Shown here: positions 25,676 to 32,746 of the stretch, in pieces
Numbering within the stretch: the first letter of the stretch is position 1
Layout of the letters: each line of letters starts with the position of its first letter
Origin: Gammaproteobacteria bacterium
GTDB lineage: Bacteria > Pseudomonadota > Gammaproteobacteria > UBA6429 > Thiohalophilaceae
DNA: 64,000 bases
Assembly: GCA_016125505.1 (NCBI GenBank)
Contig: WGLP01000002.1
Span: 930,001 to 994,000, forward strand
Reading direction: 5' to 3'
Program-made: the position numbers and the translations under genes
The notes under the pieces: generated by a model
Databases searched by the model: none
Seen by the model: the letters and a program-made list of their open reading frames with translations, nothing else
Told to the model about the DNA's origin: nothing

Positions 25676-26242
25676 TCAGGCGGGTTCCAGTGCCGCGTTC
25701 ACCGGTTTATCAAAGAGTGCCGCCTTCACCGCGCATTTGAAGTCATTGTAATCCGTTGTCGTCATAAAATGACTGAGTTCATAGATGGCGTTATTGGCAA
25801 GATCCGCATGTAACTTGGCATTCGCAAAATCGCCGTGGTGTGCATAGCGAATCGTGCTAAAGGTGTGCTCCCAGGCGCGGCTTTTGAGTTTCTCGACGAT
25901 CGGCGGAGCCAGTTCCGAATAGGTAGTGTTCTTTTTAAAATACTCCGCCAGGGGATTACCGGGCATTGCCGCGCCGGGAAACATCGCCATCGCGGCATTG
26001 GCATGTCCGATCACCAGTTCGGAATCCAATACCTCCGCAGCAAACAAAGGTTCTTCGACAGACAGGTATTTGATATGCCGGATATAGGAATGCAATGCCA
26101 CGCCAACATCTTCGGCGTTATCGCACGGCGTATGGTAAGTGGAGATACGTTCGTGCACGATCATGGCAAACATGCTGGAATACAGTTTTGCCATCGTGTG
26201 CAGGATTGCTTCGAGTTGGCTTAAGGCAGTCTGAGTTTTCAT
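25676..26242 (-). CDS. hypothetical helical protein
   Basis: 188 residues, soluble and predicted mostly helical. I recognise no family. It has a histidine-containing central helix (AEVLDSELVIGHANAAMAMF) and another His-rich part (WEHTFSTIRYAHHGDFANAKLHADLANN), which might bind a metal or cofactor, but no known motif is met. GGGAG seven bases before the ATG and coherent codon use support a real gene. It stands alone, facing the SYLF gene. Confidence 0.7.
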   Translation of the reverse strand: MKTQTALSQLEAILHTMAKLYSSMFAMIVHERISTYHTPCDNAEDVGVALHSYIRHIKYLSVEEPLFAAEVLDSELVIGHANAAMAMFPGAAMPGNPLAEYFKKNTTYSELAPPIVEKLKSRAWEHTFSTIRYAHHGDFANAKLHADLANNAIYELSHFMTTTDYNDFKCAVKAALFDKPVNAALEPA

Positions 26243-26528
26243 CTGTTTTCTCCCATTTCGTCAGGTCTTACGTTCAGGGTGAGAGAATTTTGGCGCTTTA
26301 TATCGGGATAGGTAGCATCCTGGTTCCATGTCCGCGATGTGCAGTCAGTGGTCGGAAAATGTTATTTACAACATCGGTACTCGAACGTACGACCGCAGCG
26401 ATGACAAGCAGTTCCGAAAGAGGGTAACAGCTTCCGCGCCAGACGCCGTTACCATGTTTAATTAAATAGCAGCAACGGCAGGAAATAGATAGCCGGCATG
26501 ACCAGAAGATCTGTAATGGATTTAACGT
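26243..26528. other. intergenic stretch, no gene seen
   Basis: 286 bp upstream of the 188-residue gene and downstream of the GTG-started membrane protein gene. I see no ORF with a ribosome site, no RNA signature and no strong palindrome. Confidence 0.4.
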
Positions 26529-27119
26529 TTATGCTGGCGGCAGGCCGACACAGACGCGTCGCCGGTACAGGATCAGGGCGATGAGCAAGAGACAGGCGAT
26601 GGCAATCGCGGCGGGAAACAACACCGTGGTCAGTGAATAATTTTCCAGTGCGAGAATCACGATGAAATTACGCACCGCGAAGGTCGCGAAAAACAGGACG
26701 GATTCCGAGCGGGGTGCAGTATAGGCCTTTCTGAGCGTGGGACCGAAACCGAGTAAATCCACGACAGTCAGGATGAGCACCGCCCAGAGCGGATCGGCCG
26801 TGAAATACCAGAAAGGCAGCGATGATAAGGCTAAAACAAGAAACAGCCAGTCCACCGCCGTGATACTGATATCCGCCCGTTTCCAATAGGCCAGGGCTGC
26901 GATCAGTACCGTAATGCTGCCCGAGACACCTATCGGCCAGGCGCCCGCGCCGCCGTGTCCCTGCAACTGGGCCAGAAACACAATCACCGTCGTTGTCCCC
27001 CAGATGAACCAGGAAAAGACATGCGGCCGGATGGCGGAGGTCAGGATTGCGCGGATGTAAGGCAAAAACGCAAACAGCGTGATCGCTATGGCTACAGCGC
27101 TGAGAAGCGATTTGCTCAC
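26529..27119 (-). CDS. multi-pass membrane protein, unknown function
   Basis: 196 residues with about six or seven helices. Features include a PYIRAIL turn after helix 1, HVFSWFIWGTTTVIVFLAQ and LTVVDLLGFGPTLRKAY. The proline-bearing helices and the FGPTLRKAY turn are reminiscent of PQ-loop/SWEET-like transport proteins, but I would not assign that. The start is a GTG without a strong ribosome site. The gene follows the DUF2214 gene by 16 bases, so it is probably translated from the same message. Confidence 0.7.
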   Translation of the reverse strand: MSKSLLSAVAIAITLFAFLPYIRAILTSAIRPHVFSWFIWGTTTVIVFLAQLQGHGGAGAWPIGVSGSITVLIAALAYWKRADISITAVDWLFLVLALSSLPFWYFTADPLWAVLILTVVDLLGFGPTLRKAYTAPRSESVLFFATFAVRNFIVILALENYSLTTVLFPAAIAIACLLLIALILYRRRVCVGLPPA

Positions 27120-27135
27120 TATGAATTATTTGCTT

Positions 27136-27570
27136 TCAGTGATTGCCATAACCGTGGGCCATCAACACCGCCAGCAACGGCATGATCACCAGAATGAGCA
27201 GCTCAGCACGAATAATGTTGATTACCTTTTTAGGGACCTCAATCACTGTATCTGGTGAATTGCGATGTTTCAGCAAGAATCTCGTCGGGTAGATTGACAA
27301 CAAACCCATGAGGACAAACAAAGTTAATTTGGCATGGAATATCGGATTGCTGTTATAAAAAGATGACGGTTTACCAACCCATAACCAGAGCGTCAAGCCG
27401 GCAAGCAGGACTACTATCGCCGATATCCCGTAGATCGCATCGATCACGGCGAGACGCTTTGCATCCTGGTTGGAAATTTTCGCTTTAAGGAGCATATGCT
27501 CGCCGACGAGCATGGATGCCAGAACGATGATGCCGATGAAATGGGCGTAGCGGACGAAGACTTCGATCAT
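27136..27570 (-). CDS. DUF2214-type membrane protein
   Basis: 144 residues with four helices. The layout matches DUF2214: the N-terminal VRYAHFIGIIVLASMLVGEHMLL, then AVIDAIYGISAIVVLLAGLTLWLWVGK, the F-HAKLTLFVLMGLLSIYPT segment and a C-terminal helix with RAELLILVIMPLLAVLMAHGYG. Conserved histidines in helices suggest haem or redox binding in the family, but function is unproven. GGGG ten bases before the ATG. Confidence 0.8.
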   Translation of the reverse strand: MIEVFVRYAHFIGIIVLASMLVGEHMLLKAKISNQDAKRLAVIDAIYGISAIVVLLAGLTLWLWVGKPSSFYNSNPIFHAKLTLFVLMGLLSIYPTRFLLKHRNSPDTVIEVPKKVINIIRAELLILVIMPLLAVLMAHGYGNH

Positions 27571-27639
27571 ATTATTTTTCCCCGAAAAGTTTTAGTTTAA
27601 CGCAAAATAGCCGGGATATCTTTGCGTGCGCAATATTCT

Positions 27640-28122
27640 TCATTCATTTCTGCCTGGCGTAAAATAATAGAAAATTACTTTTTTTGACTTACTTTCGATG
27701 CGGGCACAATTTTGAAAGCATTGTTGAAAATCCTTATCGCATAAACTTATTGAGGGAGATTGAGCACAAGTCTGTCTTATACAAGTCGTTTTAACGCACA
27801 TTGCCTGAATGCAGGTGCCATTGTTGTTTGGATTATTCAGGCAGGCTGAGTAATCCGACTGAGATTGTAACTGACACTGAGTGTAATCCGACTCGGCGTT
27901 CATTTCGCAGAGGCGATGGTCATTGTCTGCCATGTCCTCACACTGTTGTTGGTCTCTGTTTTTAAATTTATCGAAGTCCTCACAGGAACTTTGTCTTGTC
28001 CGGCACTCTGCAACGCATTGTTTGCCCTGTGATGTGTTCAATTCTCTGATCGGCTCAGCTGAACATGCACCTAATACCAATGCCAGCTGGCAGACAAGCA
28101 TGATGGCTGTATTCCGATACAT
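27640..28122 (-). CDS. cysteine-rich lipoprotein
   Basis: 160 residues with a lipobox LGACS. After the lipid-anchored cysteine, about 14 further cysteines occur at regular spacings: KQCVAEC, SSC, QQC, RLC, TQC, SAC, GTC, AMC, TTC, QTC, SLC, QQCFQNC. The central part is acidic and looks internally repeated with a period near 8-11 residues (MNAESDYTQCQLQSQSDYSACL). The even count suggests disulfide bonding; metal binding is an alternative. GGAGGAAGCC before the ATG at 28122 fixes the start. Base composition is more AT-rich than its neighbours. Confidence 0.75.
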   Translation of the reverse strand: MYRNTAIMLVCQLALVLGACSAEPIRELNTSQGKQCVAECRTRQSSCEDFDKFKNRDQQQCEDMADNDHRLCEMNAESDYTQCQLQSQSDYSACLNNPNNNGTCIQAMCVKTTCIRQTCAQSPSISLCDKDFQQCFQNCARIESKSKKVIFYYFTPGRNE

Positions 28123-28163
28123 GGCTTCCTCCAAATTCGTGTAACACTGGTATGGTGACTAAT

Positions 28164-28364
28164 TCATAACGTTTCTTGCATGCCATTCCGTCGAGCTTTG
28201 AGCTTATACTCATTTTCTATATCACTCACGGTCTCGCTGAGATTATAGGCATTGTTCATATCTTGGTCAGTCATCCATATGCGCGCCATGGACACAGCAG
28301 TATGTAAATCAGTATCTCGTAACACCTGCGTCATATAGTACCAACACAATAATTGCCGTCTCAT
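28164..28364 (-). CDS. possible small protein
   Basis: 66 codons, the 3' end 41 bp before the cysteine-rich lipoprotein start and in the same direction. The predicted product is charged and helical with no signal peptide (residues ASMARIWM-like helix, then SETVSDIENEYKLKARR). An internal ATG at codon 11 is also possible. The ribosome site is weak and no family is recognised, so this may be non-coding leader. Confidence 0.35.
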   Translation of the reverse strand: MRRQLLCWYYMTQVLRDTDLHTAVSMARIWMTDQDMNNAYNLSETVSDIENEYKLKARRNGMQETL

Positions 28365-28389
28365 TTTTTAATCATTGGAGTCGGTAATC

Positions 28390-29859
28390 ATGCAAACAAA
28401 AAAAATCCTGTCCTTATTGATCTCCTCCCTGCTGGTGTCCGGTTCGGCCTTTGCCAGCGTGGATCTCATTGCCGTCGGCAGCATCGATGGCCGTTACGAA
28501 GACCTGTCTAGCCAGACGGCCGCACCGCTGGAAAACGGTGTGCCGGGCAATCGCCTGGGCGGCCTGGGTTCCGGTTTCGCCTACGCGGGTGGCACCACCT
28601 TCCTGGCCTTGCCGGATCGCGGTCCCAATGCGAATTCCTATAATGGCTCGGTAGATGACACGGTCTCCTACATCGCGCGATACCAGACCTTTAATATGAG
28701 TCTGGCACCGAGCGATCCGGGTTCGTCATTGCCGTTTGTGCTGACGCCGACCCTGCGGGCGACCACCTTGTTATCGAGTCCGACACCGCTGGTGTATGGT
28801 AACGGTGCCGGTCTGGGTTATCAGGTGGATGGCGTGACCCCGCTGGGGTCAGGTGCGCCGGCACTGAATGCCGTGAACCACACGCATTATTTCACCGGCC
28901 GTTCCGACAATTTCGAGCCGGGCCAGTCCTCAACCAACCCCGGCAACGCCCGTCTCGACCCGGAATCCATCCGCGTATCCAACGATGGCATGAGCGTGTT
29001 TGTCTCCGATGAATACGGTCCGTATGTGTATCAGTTCAATCGCCTGACCGGAAAACGCGTTCGCTCCTTTGCCTTACCGGACAACCTGGCAATTACCACC
29101 CTGAGTTCACAAAAGAAGGTGGAGATCGATTCCAACCCGGTAGGGCGCGTGACCAACAAGGGTATGGAAGGCCTGGCGATTACGCCCGATGGCAAGATGC
29201 TCGTGGGCATGATGCAGGCCAACCTGGAACAGGACAAAAAGAAAAGCCTGCGTATCATCACCATCGACATTCGCAGCGGCAACACGCACGAGTATGCCTA
29301 CAAGCTCACCGAAGGTTCCGGTGTGAGCGAGATCGTGGCCGTGAACAACCATCAGTTCCTGGTGGACGAACGCGACGGTAACGGCTTCGCCGATACACCC
29401 TTATTGACGGATGTGGCATCTGCGGCGGGCGTGAAGAAACTGTTCCTGATCGATCTCAATGGCGCGCAGGACGTGACGGACATGAGCGGTGACCTGTCCG
29501 ACTATGCCGTGCCCAAGACGGAGTTTCTCGATATCGTGAGCAAACTCAATGCGGCGGGTATCGACAGTTACTTTATTCCGTCCAAGATCGAGGGTGTGGC
29601 CTTCGGCCAGGATGTCGTGATCAACGGCGAAACCAGGCACACCTTATATATCGCCAACGACAACGACTTCCTCGGCATGGTCGCCGACCCGACCAAGCAG
29701 CCGGGCGACCCGACCCGTGGCATGGTGCCGAACCCGAACCAGTTCTATGTCTTCGCCTTCAGCGATGCAGACCTGCCGGGTTACGTGGCGCAGAAGATCC
29801 GTGCAGTACACGGCCGCGACTGCGACGAGCACCGCGATGGTGATCGTCACTTCCATTAA
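28390..29859 (+). CDS. exported phytase-like esterase domain protein
   Basis: 489 residues with a Sec signal (KKILSLLISSLLVSGSAFA, cut near residue 22). The rest fits the esterase-like-activity-of-phytase beta-propeller family: SIDGRYEDLS, the DRGPNANSYNG loop, LDPESIRVSNDGMSVFVSDEYGPYVYQF, NKGMEGLAITPDGKMLVG and a late KIEGVAFG. It ends in a His/Asp-rich tail. Ca-dependent ester or phosphate hydrolysis in the periplasm is plausible; the substrate is unknown. GGAG nine bases before the ATG decides the start against an in-frame TTG at 28375. Confidence 0.88.
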   Translation: MQTKKILSLLISSLLVSGSAFASVDLIAVGSIDGRYEDLSSQTAAPLENGVPGNRLGGLGSGFAYAGGTTFLALPDRGPNANSYNGSVDDTVSYIARYQTFNMSLAPSDPGSSLPFVLTPTLRATTLLSSPTPLVYGNGAGLGYQVDGVTPLGSGAPALNAVNHTHYFTGRSDNFEPGQSSTNPGNARLDPESIRVSNDGMSVFVSDEYGPYVYQFNRLTGKRVRSFALPDNLAITTLSSQKKVEIDSNPVGRVTNKGMEGLAITPDGKMLVGMMQANLEQDKKKSLRIITIDIRSGNTHEYAYKLTEGSGVSEIVAVNNHQFLVDERDGNGFADTPLLTDVASAAGVKKLFLIDLNGAQDVTDMSGDLSDYAVPKTEFLDIVSKLNAAGIDSYFIPSKIEGVAFGQDVVINGETRHTLYIANDNDFLGMVADPTKQPGDPTRGMVPNPNQFYVFAFSDADLPGYVAQKIRAVHGRDCDEHRDGDRHFH

Positions 29860-29883
29860 GTCACGCTATTAATTTGCGTAAAT

Positions 29884-29922
29884 AAAAACTCGGCGTGGGG
29901 ACTCCCTACGTCGAGTTTTTTT
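29884..29922 (+). terminator. terminator after the phytase-like gene
   Basis: AAAACTCG ... CGAGTTTT stem continuing through CGT/ACG and GGG/CCC to a short loop, with a T-run of seven. It may also serve the convergent exbD side. Confidence 0.85.
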
Positions 29923-29946
29923 GCGGGCTCAGTTGGCGGGCACGGA

Positions 29947-30375
29947 TTACTTCCCGTGGTGTTCTTCCGCCTTGCGCGTCGAAAACGTTAAATGGGTGAA
30001 GCCGAGTTGTTGCGCCATATCCATGACATGGACAACGGCTTCATGCGGGGTCTTGGCGTCGGCATCGATTATGACGAGCGGGTCCTTGTTGTTGCCGGCG
30101 GCGTGCGCCATGGCGTAGCGCAAGGCCGCGGTTGCATCCTTGGGCAGATGATCGTTGCCGATAAAATATTGTTCGTTGGCGTCGATGGTGATACGGATGG
30201 AAGGCGTTTTATTGTCAGTCACCGAGGTCGCGGCCTTGGGCAGGCGAATGTGCAAATGCGATTCAATGGAAAAGCTGGTGGTGACGAGCAGAAAAATGAG
30301 TGCCATCAGCAAGACATCGATCAGCGGAATCAGGTTTATTTCCGGTTCATCGTCAGGTTCCGGGATGAAGGTCAT
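29947..30375 (-). CDS. exbD: ExbD/TolR-family biopolymer transport protein
   Basis: 142 residues: a short cytoplasmic N-terminus (EPDDEPEINLIPLIDVLLMALIFLLVTTSF) with the conserved membrane-embedded aspartate, one helix and a periplasmic domain (IDANEQYFIGNDHLP, DPLVIIDADAKTPHEAVVHVMD). It forms the proton-driven motor with ExbB that energises TonB. No tonB gene is nearby. It starts two bases after exbB ends. Confidence 0.93.
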   Translation of the reverse strand: MTFIPEPDDEPEINLIPLIDVLLMALIFLLVTTSFSIESHLHIRLPKAATSVTDNKTPSIRITIDANEQYFIGNDHLPKDATAALRYAMAHAAGNNKDPLVIIDADAKTPHEAVVHVMDMAQQLGFTHLTFSTRKAEEHHGK

Positions 30376-30377
30376 GC

Positions 30378-30992
30378 TCAGCCTCGCTCGCGCCGGCCTT
30401 GCAGGATTTCGACTAACAGCATGGCCTCTTCTTCCATTTCGATGGCCAGGTCGTAGACCCGGCCACGGAAATAGCGGTAAAACAACAGACTTGGAATCGC
30501 CACGGCGAGACCGCCGGCGGTATTGATCAGGGCGACGGCAATACCGTGCGCAATAATGCCGGGGTCGCCGACGCCGTGCTCGCCGATGCCGGAAAACATT
30601 TCGATCATGCCAACGACGGTGCCGAATAATCCCAGAAAGGGCGCGATCGCGGCGATCGACCCGAGCGTGCGTAGATAGCGATTGAGTTCGGGGATGGTAT
30701 GCCGTCCCGCGTATTCGATGGCCTCCAGGATAATCTCGCGCGGGTGGTTCCGGTTGATCAGACCCGCGGCCAGGATCTTGCCCAGAGGGGAACTGTTACG
30801 CAACGCCGTCAGGTGCGTGGTGTCCAGTTGATTCTGTTCCAGCCAACGCTGTACCTGGGTGAGCAGGGCCGCAGGCAGAATATTTTTTCGCTGCAAGGAC
30901 CAGAGGCGTTCACCGATAATCGCCAGTGACGCGACGGAACACAAGAGGATGGGCCACATAAACCAGCCACCCGCCATGATCATTTCGAACAT
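30378..30992 (-). CDS. exbB: ExbB/TolQ-family proton channel protein
   Basis: 204 residues with three helices in the MotA/TolQ/ExbB pattern: an N-terminal anchor (MAGGWFMWPILLCSVASLAIIGERLW), a large cytoplasmic loop, then LGSIAAIAPFLGLFGTVVGMIEMF and the last helix (IAVALINTAGGLAVAIPSLLFYRYF). The pair with exbD forms the ion-driven motor. ExbB rather than TolQ is favoured by length and absence of tolA/tolB. Confidence 0.93.
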   Translation of the reverse strand: MFEMIMAGGWFMWPILLCSVASLAIIGERLWSLQRKNILPAALLTQVQRWLEQNQLDTTHLTALRNSSPLGKILAAGLINRNHPREIILEAIEYAGRHTIPELNRYLRTLGSIAAIAPFLGLFGTVVGMIEMFSGIGEHGVGDPGIIAHGIAVALINTAGGLAVAIPSLLFYRYFRGRVYDLAIEMEEEAMLLVEILQGRRERG

Positions 30993-31127
30993 GCCGATAT
31001 TTCCGGGATAGAGTTAGGTTGCCTGTTGTAGAGAAATGAATAGTGGTTAGGTATCGCCGACGATATGACAAGCGGCGGAAAAAATTGTTTCAAGCGCATG
31101 ACGGTGCAGCATAAATAATTCCGACGC

Positions 31128-31955
31128 TTATATTCCGTGGACTATCAGTGCACCGATACCCAGGAGCAGGCAGTAGATGCCGAATGGCCGCAGGGCCCTG
31201 ACTTCATGTCCGCTGAACCAGCGCATCAGGAACCAGGTGCTGGCATAGGCAAAGATCCCGGCCACTGCGCCGGCAGCGAGAATGATACTCACGGGCGCGT
31301 GCACGTTTGCGTGCAATAACTTGGGTACTTCGAGGACACCGGCTGCCGCAATAATGGGTGTCGCCAGCAGAAATGACAGTCGGGCGGACGCGGCATAGTC
31401 TAGGCCGACGGTTAGTCCCGCAACCAGACTGGCGCCGGAACGTGATATACCGGGAATCAATGCGAGGGATTGGGCGAACCCGACAATGAGGGCCTTACTC
31501 CAGCTCAGTTCTTCCAGGTTGTGCCGGGATTCTTTGTGCTTGAGACGATCGCCCAGAATCAACAGAATGCCATTCAGCGCGAGAAAAACGGCGACGACCG
31601 TAAAGCCACCGAACAGATGCCGCAGTTTGTGTTCGAGTAGCAAACCGAGCAAGCCTGCGGGTAGCGTGGCGACCACCAGCAACCAGAATACGCGGGCTTC
31701 CGCTACCTGCGTGCCACCGCGGGCGTGCCATACACTGGCAAGCAGTTGTTGCCAGTCACGCCAGAAATAAATAAGCAAGGCAAGGGCGGTTCCCAGGTGC
31801 AGCACGACGATAAAAGGCAAAAACCAGCTGGCGTCGCGATCGATGGGCCAGTGAAAAAGCGCAGGCACCAGTACACTGTGTCCCAGACTGCTGATTGGAA
31901 AGAGTTCGCTGATACCTTGCAGGACGGCAAGCAGCATCAAATACAGGGTATGCAT
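31128..31955 (-). CDS. uppP: undecaprenyl-diphosphatase
   Basis: 275 residues, about eight helices. Both BacA/UppP signatures are present: QGISELFPISSLGH near the N-terminus (catalytic Glu region and Ser) and PGISRSGAS further on. It removes a phosphate from undecaprenyl diphosphate at the outer face of the inner membrane, recycling the peptidoglycan carrier, and confers bacitracin tolerance. The ATG at 31955 is chosen over the longer frame because homologues start right at the first helix. Confidence 0.95.
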   Translation of the reverse strand: MHTLYLMLLAVLQGISELFPISSLGHSVLVPALFHWPIDRDASWFLPFIVVLHLGTALALLIYFWRDWQQLLASVWHARGGTQVAEARVFWLLVVATLPAGLLGLLLEHKLRHLFGGFTVVAVFLALNGILLILGDRLKHKESRHNLEELSWSKALIVGFAQSLALIPGISRSGASLVAGLTVGLDYAASARLSFLLATPIIAAAGVLEVPKLLHANVHAPVSIILAAGAVAGIFAYASTWFLMRWFSGHEVRALRPFGIYCLLLGIGALIVHGI

Positions 31956-32161
31956 TCGTGAACCGTGAAGTGAGAGTTGCGGCGGCCATGCTATACACAT
32001 GTCATGGCGTTTGCAATCCTGACGCGCCTGATGAATTATGATTTGAAATTATTTTTGTTTAGGCATCAGTTGAACTTAACACCTTTCGCTACGTCTATCG
32101 CGGATCACGGCCGCGGGTTAGCGGTGGTTAATGTCTTGAAGCACCCATTGGAATGCATTTA

Positions 32162-32746
32162 TCAGGCATCGTGATCCTGCAAGACATGTTCGATGCGCCG
32201 ATCCGGGACAAGCCAGATCAGGGCGACTGCAACGTACAATGCCATGGAGACCCAGCGCCATTGAAACGCCAGCAGGATGGCGGCGGCGTAGAGCAGCGGT
32301 GAGACCTTGCCTTTCCAGTCATTGCCGATGGCCTTTTGCAGAAGCGAACCGCTGCCCTGGGATTTGATGATCATGGTTTGCAGGATGAAGTAGGCGATGG
32401 CGGCCATCAACAACACCACGCCGTACACTGCCGTGGGGGCGGGCGCAAAATGATTTTCGCCCATCCAGCCGGTGGCGAAGGGGACCAGCGACAACCAGAA
32501 CAATAAATGCAGGTTGGCCCAGAGCATCGGGCCGGAGACGTGCTGGGTGGTGTGCAGCATGTGGTGGTGATTGTTCCAGTAGATGCCGAGATAGATGAAG
32601 CTCAGCACATAACTGAGGAACACCGGGATCACGGGTGTTAGCGATGCGAGGTCTTCGCCGTGCGGCACTTTCATCTCCAGGACCATGATGGTGATGATGA
32701 TCGCGATCACCCCATCGCTGAAGGCTTCCAGACGATTTGTTTTCAT
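32162..32746 (-). CDS. TMEM175-family (DUF1211) channel-like protein
   Basis: 194 residues with six helices, starting with the family signature RLEAFSDGVIAIIITIMVLEMKVP (the FSDG motif in the first helix lines the pore of TMEM175 K+ channels). Potassium or cation leak is the family activity. Its ATG overlaps the stop of the AddB-like gene (ATGA), so the two are translationally coupled. The short length means one repeat per subunit, as in other bacterial members. Confidence 0.88.
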   Translation of the reverse strand: MKTNRLEAFSDGVIAIIITIMVLEMKVPHGEDLASLTPVIPVFLSYVLSFIYLGIYWNNHHHMLHTTQHVSGPMLWANLHLLFWLSLVPFATGWMGENHFAPAPTAVYGVVLLMAAIAYFILQTMIIKSQGSGSLLQKAIGNDWKGKVSPLLYAAAILLAFQWRWVSMALYVAVALIWLVPDRRIEHVLQDHDA

